From contig JAEVLN010000047.1 in the NCBI GenBank assembly GCA_018350325.1, forward strand, positions 62,001 to 126,000: 64,000 bases of DNA, read 5' to 3'. Each line of letters opens with the position of its first letter. Positions within the stretch are counted from its first letter, which is position 1. The notes under the pieces were generated by a model that was not told where the DNA came from, made no database searches, and saw only the letters and a program-made list of their open reading frames with translations. Positions 1 through 12,300 of this stretch are shown here, piece by piece. The translations under genes were made by a program, and so were the position numbers. This DNA comes from Globodera rostochiensis. Its lineage: Eukaryota; Nematoda; Chromadorea; Rhabditida; Heteroderidae.

Positions 1-121
1 ATTATTTACTTAAATAAAGTCAGAAATGTTTTCAAAAAATAATAATGTTTCTTATTTTACATTCAAAAAGTTACACTTTTACGAAGGTATTACTGTCGAA
101 TCACATATACTATTCGTCTTG

Positions 122-236
122 TTGTAATTTCTAAAATAAATTGCCATTTTAAATATGTAGTTGTTCGATATTAATAATAATCGTTGTCTTTATGTTTAAA
201 TTTAATTTAAGTGCTTATATTAAAAATGATTAAAAT
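122..236 (+). repeat. Dispersed repeat C, copy 1
   Basis: This stretch aligns in direct orientation with 62802-62921. Both begin gtaatttctaaaata, share the words ttgtcattttaaatatg-like and cgatataaataa-like with a few substitutions, and end in a ttaagtgct...aaatatgattaaa-like segment. Identity looks to be about 80-85 percent by eye. Neither copy encodes a protein. The nature of the family (transposon fragment or old duplication) is unknown. Confidence 0.55.
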
Positions 237-1566
237 CAAATCGCTTATTGCGAAGTTAATAAACACATTTATATTCTTCTGTACGGCAAAAAACAGCAAA
301 AGGCGTCGGAAACTATTGTTTACTTAACTACCCCCCCCCCCCAAAAAAAATATTTAAAAATAAACAATATTAAATGATAAGATTTGAATTAATTAAATCG
401 ATCTGTCAAAATCAACAAAATATTATTTTAATGCATAATTTTAATCAAAAAACCATTTAATAAAAGTATTAAAATCCAGACATTGGTGATAAAAATAAAC
501 TTTACACAAAGAGCAACCAATTCTTGTTTTACATTAAAAAAAAAAATTAATCAATTAAAAACAAGACAATATGTTTTACAAGCATTCACCAGCATTAACA
601 GTTATGTGAAACACGCATTTTGAAATTTTTATCCTTATATTATTAAAAATGCATTTCAGTAATATTCGTTCTGGTATTACTATATTAAGCGCCATTTATG
701 TGTGCGTGCATAAATCAAAAGCGTTTATAAATAAATAACAGATCAACCCAAATTTATTTTATAAAATTAGATATGCTTAATATTCTAAATTGCAAACAAT
801 TAGTGTTATATATTGAACTACTTGCAACAAAAAATTAAACAAACACAAGAAAATTAAAAGTTTCTCATAAAAAGCGGTTGATTTTGAAATATAATGAATT
901 TTTAAATTTATATTACATTTATTATTATTATTATTATTTTTAATAAATTTATTCATTTATTTGGGTAACTTAGTTTTCTTTGATATATAATATTTATTGG
1001 GGTTTATTTTAACATTATAAAATATACTTTATATATGAAATTGTTAAACATTTTTATGTAAATTTAAAAACAAATACCTTTAATTTAAAAGTTAATGTGC
1101 AATTCTTTAGGTCATTTGTATTTTTTTCATTTACTTTTTCAACTTGAATATTTAACTATAATTTTATTTTCTAAATTAAAAATTCAAAATTATTTTAACT
1201 TCATTAATTATTTTTACTTTTTAATGATTTATAAATAAATATAATTTTGTTATATGCATTCGTTGCCTAGAGATGGACGAATGGATATGATCATTTTTCT
1301 CTAATTTATTTTGATATTATATCACCGATCAGTATGTTGAAATTTATAAAAAGAAGTTGCACTTTGCAACATTTTTTAATAGGTTCATTGCATTTTCAAA
1401 CATTCATTATTTTTTTTAAATTTATGTAGAAATTTTTGTTTAAATACATTATTTACTAAAGTTAATGTCACAATTCTTTATGTCGTTCAATAGATAGTTT
1501 CATTTAGCATTTATAAAAAATTGTAAATAACAACGCATTGTATTTTATATGCCTATGCTTAAAATG

Positions 1567-1574
1567 CTCCCGAG
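1567..1574. repeat. Target-site duplication, left copy (ctcccgag)
   Basis: This 8-bp direct repeat matches 1722-1729 exactly and flanks the MITE at 1575-1721. Confidence 0.75.
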
Positions 1575-1721
1575 TAAGGTTGTCGGTTTTATTTAATTTT
1601 TGGTTTCAAACCGACCGAACCAATAACCGAACCGAAGCTTCGGTTTAATCGAACCGAACCGATAACCGAACCGAAAAATGCAGGTTTTCGGTCTCGGTTC
1701 GGTTTGAAACGGACAACGTTA
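1575..1721. mobile_element. hAT-type MITE (147 bp) with 8-bp target duplication
   Basis: The element begins TAAGGTTGTC and ends GACAACGTTA, terminal inverted repeats matching at 9 of 10 positions. Both ends abut the identical 8-mer ctcccgag (1567-1574 and 1722-1729). An 8-bp duplication is typical of the hAT superfamily. The interior is almost entirely a self-complementary array of CCGAA/TTCGG words (accgaaccg and its complement), so a single strand could fold back on itself. It has no coding capacity and must have been moved in trans by a hAT transposase. The TIRs are short, so the superfamily call rests mainly on the duplication length. Confidence 0.75.
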
Positions 1722-1729
1722 CTCCCGAG
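1722..1729. repeat. Target-site duplication, right copy (ctcccgag)
   Basis: This 8-bp direct repeat matches 1567-1574 exactly and flanks the MITE at 1575-1721. Confidence 0.75.
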
Positions 1730-4700
1730 AGAGCTCTGACAGATTTTCGTTATTAGCGACGTGATTTGTTGCTGCCAATCAAATGGAGCCTCGACAGCAT
1801 CGTGCCCCGTTGATTATCTTGGTGGCAAATAAAAATATATTGTTGCAAATTGTTCCGCGTAAAATAAATTAATTTAAAAAAGTTTTCTTTTAAATTACTT
1901 AATTTCTTATTATAAATATTTATGCACAAATAAAAGCTGTTGTTGGGTTGTCATTTGGTGTGATTCTCGGACAATGACCACGAATTGTACTGATTCGCGT
2001 TCGAGAGCCCTTCGACCTGCTCCAGTCTGTCTCGCATTGCCGAACGACATCCAAATAGCATTATTATGCCTCGCACAGAAGGTATGTTTGGAGAGCATTT
2101 ATAGCTAGCTTTCGTTTATGCGTAATTATGGATTAATTAAATTGATTTAGGGAGTAATTTTTATTAAATACTAAACCTAAATTAAAAGTTATAATTAAAT
2201 TCAATTAAAATAAAAAAGTTTCAGCAGGTATCTTTCAACATAAAATATCAACGTACTTAAATGAAAACAGTATAAACCCAACCTAGTGATTCAGTCTTAC
2301 AAAGAACAATAAAACCGTATGTGTTAACAAATATCACATAATTTCTCACCAATTTAATAATGTTCGTCTCTAAATAGAAAGAAAAAATGAATTTAAATTG
2401 ATAAATTTCTGTCTTTTTTGAAGCGTAAATTTAATTTATTCAACGCCAATTATGACGTGGAAGCAAAAGCTTCGCGTATTTAAAAAAGATTAAATAGACA
2501 TCCCCAATGCTTCAACATACTATAATAAATGCTTAGATCGGCATGCGTTGTCATCTTACAGCAGGAAACAACACTTGTCAATAAATATATTTTAAAAAAA
2601 AAGTCCATACCTATCCAATAAACAAAAAAATTTATTTGAAAATGTTCATTCACATAAATATTAAAACATATGATACAAAAATTTAAATATATCTTAAACT
2701 TTGCTCAAGTCTGTGGATCTTTCAGATTCTGAGTATACCAAGGATAATAGGAGTATATTGATAAATTTAAATTTTTACAAAAAAAGCTAAAACCCAATGA
2801 CGATATTTAAAAAAATACATTGAAGAAAAAAGTTTACTAATACATATTAATTAACGATGCGAGAATCTGTAATTGATCTGTTTCAACGACGTCTACGCAT
2901 TAAAATTTCAAAAAATATCTTTTTGCCAAAGACTTTTCAATGTTTTAAATATACAGTAACTGCAATGCAAAAAATTAAATTTGATCATGTTAATGAATGG
3001 AGTCTATTATTTATCATTATAATATCGGATGAAAATGATTAAAAAAGCTATGTAAAAAAATTTATTTTATTTGAATGAATTTTATGTAAAATTAAATTTG
3101 TAACATTAAAAAAAGAATAAAATACTATTAAACACAAATAAAAATCAAAAAACATCAATTGTCTACGTGCTACTGGGGGTGTCATTAATAAAGAATAACT
3201 ACGGTAATGTTAAATGAATCTTGGAAATGATTTTGATAAAAATAAATAGGAAATCAATTTAAAATTTAATTAAAAAAATGATAATAAAAATAATAAAGAT
3301 TTTCCAATCAAAGTGTAAAAAACCAAATGAATAAAATAAATAACAATAAGATGTTAACCATTCAAACGATTAAACATTCTACATTGTCAACCAAATAGTT
3401 TGAAACATTAAAAAAAACACAGCAAATATATTTACACATTTTTTATTTAAATTTTAAGAAGTGTTACAAATAATAAAAAAGCTGTGTTTCTTGTTGATAA
3501 CGCAACTTATAAAATATTCTATTAAGGTTCTTATCAAAAAAAAATTTTAAAATCTGTTACAATAAAACCATGCCTGGCTAAGAATATAAATATTTAAATT
3601 ATTTAATTTAAATCTAAAATATTCGAATTTTAAGGAAAACCGAGACGGAACTGAAGATGGCTGGCACCGTAATACGCACCTGGAGAAAATCGACACTGGC
3701 TCGTCCGCAATGTTTGGCACGCTCACGATGGCCTGAACCGGTGTGTTGCGGTCAAAATAAATCTAATTACAAACAAATAAAACACTTATTGAATCTCTTT
3801 TTTTGGCGTTGATGTTTGAACGTGATGATGTAGCCAATTTCCAGGGAAAATCACAAAAACAAGCCCGGGCACTTTGATAGAAAAAGTGTCGAGATCCATT
3901 ACATAATACATATTCACATAAAAAAGTAAATTTAGGAATATAAAATTACAGGTGTGGCAAAAGGATGCAGCAACTTTTGAATGACATGAACATGTAACGT
4001 AATATCATATCAAACATATATCTGATAAAACATAAATAAAATGGCCCCAAATAAAATTCAAATTAATTAAAATTTAAATGCAACCTATTCTATATATCAA
4101 AGTCTAAATTAAAAAAAATTCTTTAAAAATAGATTTATAACACGATTTTAAAAATTCTTACAAAAAAAACTATTTAAATAAACTTTGTTATTGTAATAAT
4201 CTAAAAATTATGAACAAATGATATCAAAATAAATACCAACCTAAAAATGCCAACAACCAAAATACCTCTTACAATTAATTAAAGATTTTTTAATATAATT
4301 ACTGTTGACGACACTTGCTTCATGAAAACTAAGGATTCAGCAGCCCCATAACGCGAGAAGAGCCGAGCAATTAAAATGATTTTGTTGCTTTAAGTTTTAT
4401 ACTTGAGTAATTGTATGGTTTTCTAATTTTTATTATTATTTTTCGTTATAGTTTAAATCTTCGCATAAGGATCCTGAGATACAGAAAGATCATAATGGAG
4501 AAAGCTCAAACATTAGCAAAAAAAAGCCCCGCTCAATACCAATATTTATAAGACAACATACTTTATATTTTTATATTCGTAAATTGTTTTAATATTGTCA
4601 AAATATTTAATTGTCTACTTAAATCCTATTAATATAAAATAAATTTACAAACAAACAAACACTTTTCATATCAAATATTTTGAATCCAAATGGTGAACAG

Positions 4701-5191
4701 AATAGTTGATATGCATGAGCAAAAATCTAATTTTAAATCAAATAAATAAGGTAAATAAAGCATTTCAAAAATGGGATTACCAATACAAAGGTAATATAAA
4801 TTCTACCTGCAAAGATACGATACTTATTCTGTATTTAAATGTTTGGTACTTTAGCAGTAACAATAGAAATTAAAAAATAATAAATGCTTATATCTAATGT
4901 TTTTAAAAATATGATTTTTGACAATATTGCCAACTACTCCATTATAAAATAATCGATTTATAAATTTAATTATAAATTAACTAAATAAATGTGAAACAAA
5001 TAAATAAATGCAGAAACGCTTGAGCATTTTTTGAGAACCAAGCGGGCGATTAATACAACAAACAACGCAAGTCACATCTGAGACAATCAGGAAAAAAAAA
5101 TAAAGAATACTTTATAGAGAAAATAAATAAACACAATCATTGAATGAAACCTTCCTTTACTTCTAATTTCAATTTAATTGTTTTCAACACA
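1730..5191. other. AT-rich noncoding DNA with GC-richer islands
   Basis: No gene can be supported. Short islands of higher GC (about 1731-1815, 1925-2100, 2505-2580, 3636-3990, 4310-4370 and 5010-5090) stand out from the AT-rich background. The longest open frame in them (62 codons on the minus strand, 1910-2098) has no recognisable domain. The island at 3666-3982 is a dispersed repeat, annotated separately. Confidence 0.55.
3666..3982 (+). repeat. Dispersed repeat A, copy 1
   Basis: This region aligns with the reverse complement of about 26788-27024. Shared words include cgcacctg, cactggctc, aatctaatta, cacttattga, ccattacataatacatattc and acaggtgtggcaaaaggatg. Copy 1 has about 80 extra bases near 3805-3890. 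Differences in the GC-rich part are mostly transitions plus single-base indels, so it is not evolving as coding sequence. The ends are not sharply defined and no target duplication was found. Confidence 0.7.
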
Positions 5192-5211
5192 AACCAGGGG
5201 TGGGTCGAAAG

Positions 5212-5330
5212 AGAAATTTTTCGAAATCGAAATTTTTTTCGAAATCGAAATTTTTTTATTTCGATTTTCGTAAGAAAACCGAAAGAAAAACCTCGAAATT
5301 ATCGAAATCGAAATCGAAACTAAAGAGACC
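5212..5330. repeat. TCGAAA-word array
   Basis: Repeated TTTCGAAATCGAAA words, partly self-complementary, make up the left subterminal part of the element at 5192-6354. A related array lies at about 6255-6335. Confidence 0.6.
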
Positions 5331-5596
5331 CTTCGAAAGTGGAACAAAAATAAATCTTTTTTTTAAAAAAAAATTTTTTTTGCCCTTCATTAATTCGAAT
5401 CATTAAATTTCAAAAATTTATTGGATCGAGGGCTTTTGGCGAATAAAAATTCTATTTTTCAATAGAAAAATGGTTGAAATGCAAAAATAACCCCGTATTG
5501 ACAGACTTGTTGACAATTTTTTGAAGATTTTCAGTCCTTTTCAAGTAAAAAAATGAATTTTTGGATCAAATTCCCTAACAAAAACAAATCAATTTT

Positions 5597-5792
5597 AAAA
5601 AATTTCTCGGCGGCGCCTATCGGCACCGCCGACCCCCCCCCCCCCCCCCACCTTTTTGCCTTTTTAGTAAAATCGCACAATAACAAAAATTTCGCGAAGA
5701 AAATATTAAAACAATTTTTTATCAATTTTAGATGGTTTTTTGGTTAGGGGGAGAAGTCGGCGGTGCCGATAGGCGCCGCCGAGAAATTTTTT
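5597..5792. mobile_element. Nested inverted-repeat unit with 37-bp perfect arms
   Basis: The segments 5597-5633 and 5756-5792 are perfect inverted repeats of 37 bp. They contain a strikingly GC-rich core (cggcggcgcc...cggcaccgccga type) in otherwise AT-rich DNA. The loop of about 122 bases begins with 17 consecutive C. This looks like a small foldback element or MITE inserted in the larger element at 5192-6354, and a transcript would form a stable hairpin. No target duplication is visible. Confidence 0.6.
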
Positions 5793-6354
5793 GAATCTTT
5801 GACTCAATTTGTTAAAGATTTGCAACCAAAATTGGAAAGAATGAGATGCTTTTTTGCATTAAAAAAATTGAAAATTTTGACTCATTGTCCTTACGAAAAA
5901 CCACAAAATGAGGAAAAATCCTTAGATATCACAACCCTGGCTAAAACTAAACAAAATCAGGTCATTTTATGCGTAAAAGCCTTCAGGACAAATCTTTAAA
6001 AAAATGACATTTCAAATTTTAAAGATTGGGGTATCCCAATTGTCCGTTCTCTACTTTTTTTCCAATGATTTTTGGCGAAATTTAGTGTAAAGGGTAAAAG
6101 AAAATGTTAAAGACATGGAGGGGGTTTGAACCTCCAACGGATTTTTGGTGACGGGAACACAGACCGATAAGACAACAATAACGTTGCCTTACGCACGAAA
6201 AATGTGGTAAAGTGTCTCAAAAAATAAAAAATTTCTTTGATACAATTTCTCTTTCGATAAAATTTCGAAGAATTCGTCTTTCGATTTTCGAAATCGAAAC
6301 GAAAGAAAAACCTCGAAATTATCGAAATCGAAAGGTTTCGACCCACCCCTGGTT

Positions 6355-9300
6355 GATATACAGCTATTTAAGTTCATTGAAGAATTGATTACTTTATGTA
6401 AATGCGCGTATCAAGGCTGCGTCTTGTATCCATTGTTTGACGTTCTTTGTTACGAATCACTGCAAATATTAACAATTCTGGTTTCCTGCAAGGGAACCGT
6501 CCCGCAAATTTTTTCCCTGGACTTTAATTCACACGATTAAAATAGGGCAGCACTTGACCTTCATCAGAAAATAAAAATTTAAGCGTATTGTAGATTAATG
6601 ACTTTTGATTTTTTTCAATTTATGTTAATTTTTAATAAATTTTTTATCCACAATGCCATTATTCATGAGATCCGTGATCTCCTGGCTAAAGACAAAAGAA
6701 GCCTTAAATATTAGACACGTATGTGAAACTATTTAAAATTAAAATCAGATATTTAAAACCTATAAAATAATACTATTTAACAAACTCTAAAAAGCAAAGA
6801 ATTAGGTTAGTTTATGTATTTAGGTATGATCAAACCAACACACAATTATTGCATAACAGTCAAATTTTTTAAAAATTTTTTATAATTTTGTATTAGCATT
6901 TTTTTGATGTTGTTGTTTTTCTTTATTTAAATTTAATTTAATATTAATGTCTAATTTATGTAAAGTCGTCGTTTATGACACTTCTTCCCTGTAACGATTG
7001 TAGTGTATGGCATTAACCATCTGCCGCAAATCGGCCGACTTTTAATTTTTCTTTTAGATCATAAGTCCGGTCTCTTAAAATTTATTAACGGAATTAAATT
7101 TGGTTTAAAACTTTTTTTATTTGTTTGTTTTTAATGATCATAAATGAACCCTTAGCCTATTTTCTGTGTGATGTTAATATTTAATTTGCAAACGATTTTA
7201 CTATTATGTTTTATTATTTCTATTAATACCTTATTTATAAAGCCTCAAATCTGCTTCATTATTAATAAGCATTCTGAACTCTTTTTGAATTTTCGTATTT
7301 TTAGCAAAAGCTAAAATTACCGGAATTATAAAATTAAACACAATTATTAAAAATTAGTCATAATATTTTATAAAATAATCATAACATTAACGGATATTAT
7401 GTGAATTTAACACTTAGGAAATATGTATATAAAAAATTACCTACATAAAAATACAAAAATGGATTTTTCTTAATTTAAAATTATTTCATGTATCTTACAA
7501 ATATTTGAAGTTTTTGTCCAACCTAATTAATAATATCACTTCTCCTTTTTATAAGCGACCAATTAAAAATAATTAAAATTAAGTTTCGCCTTTATTAAGA
7601 TCTGAACGTTTGTCCAGTTTGGTTTGCTGTACGAATCCTCAACGCGCGGTTCTATAATTAAATATCTTACCAAAATTAAACACATAAAATATTAAAAGTT
7701 TAAAATAATAATGAACTTATTCAGGAATTCAGGAAAAAACAAAAAGTTTATTAAAAACCAAAACAACTGAGTTTTATTTATTGAAATAATTTTAAATCAT
7801 ATCTTCTAAATATTATTTCGAATTAATGTATTTTATCATCATTACATTTGTTTATGTAATTTTAATTGCGTAAATTATTGTTATAAATTTAATTAAAACA
7901 TTTTTGTTAGCTGTTCAAATATATTTATTGTGAGTTGCAAAAGTCCAATCTAATTGTACAATTTTTAACTGATTAAAAATTTAATAATAAATCAAGTAAT
8001 TAAATGGAGAAATGTTGGCATTTTTTAACTACCTATGAGTAAAAACAATAAAAAAATGTTTCAATTTTGATTTGCAATAAGTTCGTGTAATTTAATAAAA
8101 AGGTAAAGTGCTTTTAAAAGGTTCGTTTGACCAAAAAAGAGCCGCATTAATTATTCTTATTTGATATATTTTTTCATTCAATAAATAACTTTAAAGTGCT
8201 GTTGATATATTTCACTAACGAAAAACCTATTCCTTAAACCAGCGCAATTCACGTGATATTTTTGCATTATAATAATAAAGAATATATTAATTAAATAATC
8301 TTAAATTAAACTAATTCTTCAGATTAACACTAAATATCCATTAATAAAAACTGAAAAAGTGAACTATTTTTTAATCTTTACTATAAAGGTTAGTTAGATA
8401 ATTAATAATATTTAATGTATTTTTATTAACAAGTATCTGAATTAAAAAATCAATTTCAAAAAAAGAATTCAAAAAAACCCAATCGCAATATTTTTCGCAA
8501 ATATTTAAACAAAAATAAGCAGAACAAGGAACAAAATTTAGGCCATCAAAAATAACGCAAATCCAAACTGATTAAAAAAAGTTAAAAATTTTTAAATTAA
8601 TTATCATGACTTAAATTTGATAAAGATAAAACGAATGCTTTTGTTAATATAATTTTTATTTAGCCTTTAGCCTTTAAAAATTTATAAGCTTTATTTTAAG
8701 GAAGATTTGTTTCTATTTAATTCTAATAAACAAATTCATTTTTATTAAAAAAACTATTACAATTTTAAAACTCATTAAGCAAGCTACGGATTGGTGTTTA
8801 AATAAAACAAATAATGTTAAAATAGAAAGAAAAGGAGTTTTATAGTATATATTAATTATATCAATAAATCCGTATAAGCTGAATTAATCTATCTTAATTA
8901 TCAAATTTTGCTCGGACTAAACACTCAAACCCTTTATGATTCAAAAACAGAACTATGAGGTCGTTCAAATGTTTAATATGTGACCGAACAAAAAAAATCG
9001 GATTAGGAATATCAGTAAAATTCTAAAAATTTACAAAAAATTACAAATAAATTATAAATAATAATATAATTCAACGTCAAGGCGTCGTGAATACACGTCA
9101 ACATTCCCACAGGACATATTATCACATCTCTAGGATTTAAAAACATAATATTGATTAAATAAAATATCAAATCTCTAATTGTTAAATGAAGTAACCAAAA
9201 ATACTAGTTTTAGAGATTTTTATTTAATAACTATAAACTTAATGGAAGACATTTTACGCAAAAATTAATTCAATAAATAACAGAATAATAAGGACACGTG

Positions 9301-12300
9301 ACGGTCGTCGTGCAAATCAATCGTCCTTGTCGGAAAAGGGCAGGGAAAAATAATTAATCAATAGTATTTTGTCAAATAAATTTTAAATTTGTTACAACAG
9401 CAAAAAAAAATTTTAAAAAGTTGAAAAAAATCTTTGGCCAACCAACCCATTGGAAAAATATAAAAAAACAATAAATGGCGCAGACACCGGTGCGGACTTA
9501 TTCATGAAGGCAACAGGATTGACAGTTGGTTGTTTGACATTTGATTAATACGGCGCGCTAAAATACAAATAATAAAAACAAATAGTTTAGATTTTTTCGA
9601 CTTACTAAAAATTTTATTCTTTACAAAATAATTGTTAAATTACCAAAGCCGATTGATAAATTATTTAAATCAAACATAAATAAATGTTATTAGTAATTAT
9701 AATGTTTATTATAAAGTTTTTATTAAACTAAAAAATTTTGTTTATATTATTTAAAAAATATATAATAAATAACAAAAATATACTAAACATTTTATAATGA
9801 AACTTCGAGGCTCGGCCTACAAAAATTTTTTATCTTGAAGTAAAAAGTTTTTAAGCAGTAAAGATTATTTTTCTCGTTCATGATATTTTACTTATCAACA
9901 ATAAAGAATTATTAATATTTAATTGCAATAAAAAATTTTAATTAATGACTGTTTTTAAGAATAAATATCTGTTTAACTAAACAGATTCATTAATAAATAT
10001 AACCAAATAAAATGGAACCATATATTAATAATAAAATGTCTTATATATTAATATAAGCCGAATAAATACTTGACATAATACATTATTCACCCAACTAAGT
10101 AATTTAATTCAAAAATCTATACATGCACAAAAAAGTAGTCAGTGAAATAACACAAGCATCGTTGAAAACAAATTATTTTTTAATAAACTTATATTCAAGA
10201 AAAACTGTATCCATTGACCACCAAGTGGCACATCTGCAACAGATTTTTGAGATCGACAAGCGCTAATACGCTGGCGAACATCGAAGAATGCTCGCGACTT
10301 TATTTGAATAAATTTTAGTCATCAATGCAAAAATTGTAAAATACGTACAAAGACCGCATTAACACGAAGTGTTCGGTCGACTGTCCTGCCGGATTAACTA
10401 GGTAAGAAAAGAAGTAATAGTGGCAAGAGAACTCGAATAAAACAGATGATCCTACCGCAAAAAAAAGCAATTTAAAATTGTCAAAAAATTTAAATATTTT
10501 AATTTAAAATGATCCTTTTCACTATTTTTATTTAAAACAAAAATTATAAATTATAATAAAAAAATCAGTGGGGAAAAATAAAAGGCCGACAATTTAGAAC
10601 TTTTTCGAAATTTTGATTTATTCTTCACAGGAGAAAAAAAAATTATGAGAATTTTTACGCTATAGAGTTATATTTATAAACTTGAAAAATCGAAAAAGTC
10701 ATAGACAAATTTTTTTTTTAATATTATTTAATGTAATGAAAACTTTGAACATTCCAATTAAAAAAGCATATATTTATTTAAATAAGGATTTTTTGGGCAT
10801 ATATTATTTTAGACTTAAATATATAAAGTTGCCATAGGTATTAATTGTTAAATACTTTATTTAAGAATACTATAATTATTATATTGATATTATTTTTTAA
10901 ATAATAGTAGTTCCAATCTTTTAACTTTTGCTCCTGCAGCTCACGTACGATTATCTTCTTCATGGTAGGGCTGGTTCGGGCGGGGCGGACAAACCCAGGT
11001 GCTAAAATATTTAATATTTAATTGCTGCAATCGATTAAATATTAATATGCAAACAAGGATTTATAAAAATTTTTGAAATAAATGATAATATTAGGTTTTT
11101 GGTTTTATATTTATGTAATAAACATATAGTTTGATACAATAAGGCTACCATTTTTTGCAGTCTTTTAGTTTTAATAAAAACGTTATTCTTTTTTAAAATA
11201 GAATATACTATTATTTTTGTCCGACATATTATTTAAAAAATCAAGTGTTATTATAATTTTTTTAAATCTATTTGTAAATTTTTATAGCTATTTGTAATCC
11301 AATTTATTTCTTATAAGGGGAATTTTTTTAAAGTAAATTTTAAAATCATTGCGGGATTTTGCTTCTTTAAACATGCTTTTGAACGTACAATCTATCAAAA
11401 TTACACATGTGTCGCCTCTTTTTCGAGAATTGCATGAACTAGGTGAACATTTTTTGTTATTAGTACAATTCATAAAATATGAATTAAATGCCTTTTTTAA
11501 ATGTTTGCAAGCTATTTATATTATTAAAAATTCATTTATATCAAATTTCAGATATATGTTAAGTAATGCTTTTGATTTTTTTTAAATTTCAACAATTTAT
11601 TATTATTAATTGTTGTTCTAAAAATCTACTGATTGTAGTGCTGTCCAAATTCAGACAAATTCAATTTTATTTTGTTAATTAAAAATGGGATTGCACGGGT
11701 TTGTGCAACAAATTGTTTTTTATTTTTTTTTACTAAACAAAATAAGTATTTAGAAGTAGATTGTTTTTATGATACATCACAAGTTTGTTAGCGATGAGCG
11801 CCGTAAAATTAATTTTTCTTTACTTTAAAAGGTGGTGTCGTCACCAGGGGCTCGGCCTCCCTTAACACCAAAGTCCGGGGGCCGACTTTACCTGGAATTG
11901 GAGGTTAAACTATTAAAGTGTTTTTTAATAAAAAATATAACAAATTTATTCGAAAATTTATTTTTTTGTAAGCTAAAATATTACTATAAAACTAATAATT
12001 TTGCATTGAAAAAAATCACTTATGGACTGCAATACAAGTTCAAAGCAGTATTTATTTTAAAATATGATAAGCTTTAGGCAACTTGAAACTAAAGGACTGA
12101 ACATTGATTTAATTTAGCAAACACAAACAGTATAACAATAAAAAATGAAAATAAATTTTTTATTTGATTATTTTAACAAATTTTCAAAAATACAATATAA
12201 TTAAGTTTAAATTGCTAATTTAATCAGCCGTTTGAATTACTATTATTTTGCAACTGATTTTGTATTTATAAATATTATGGCATTATTTTATGTGTTTAGC

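Larger units (their letters stand above)
1..1574. other. AT-rich noncoding DNA
   Basis: No gene is seen. The stretch is AT-rich with many stops in all frames. It contains a run of 12 C at 331-342 followed by 8 A, and at about 122-236 one copy of a dispersed repeat whose partner lies at about 62802-62921 in the same orientation. Confidence 0.6.
5192..6354. mobile_element. 1.16-kb element with 19-bp terminal inverted repeats
   Basis: The ends at 5192-5210 and 6336-6354 are perfect 19-bp inverted repeats (aaccaggggtgggtcgaaa and its complement). Subterminal arrays of TCGAAATCGAAA words follow, and a 34-bp segment is repeated in direct orientation at 5280-5313 and 6300-6333. The CAGGGGTGGG-like terminus recalls hAT elements, but I could not find an 8-bp or other convincing target duplication, so the superfamily is uncertain. 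Open frames inside (for example 5763-5999) are AT-rich, have no recognisable domain and are probably not genes. A second inverted-repeat unit is nested at 5597-5792. Confidence 0.65.

Noticed and set aside
1910..2098. 62-codon minus-strand frame in a GC-richer island
   Set aside because: No recognisable domain, no clear splice sites, and comparable islands nearby have broken frames.
3654..3815. Open frame of about 50 codons in dispersed repeat A starting MAGTVIRTW
   Set aside because: The second copy carries single-base indels in the same region and stops in different places, so the repeat is not evolving as coding sequence.
6107..6200. Possible tRNA on the minus strand (GGTTCAAACCC)
   Set aside because: The T-arm pairs imperfectly and no matching acceptor or D-arm is present.
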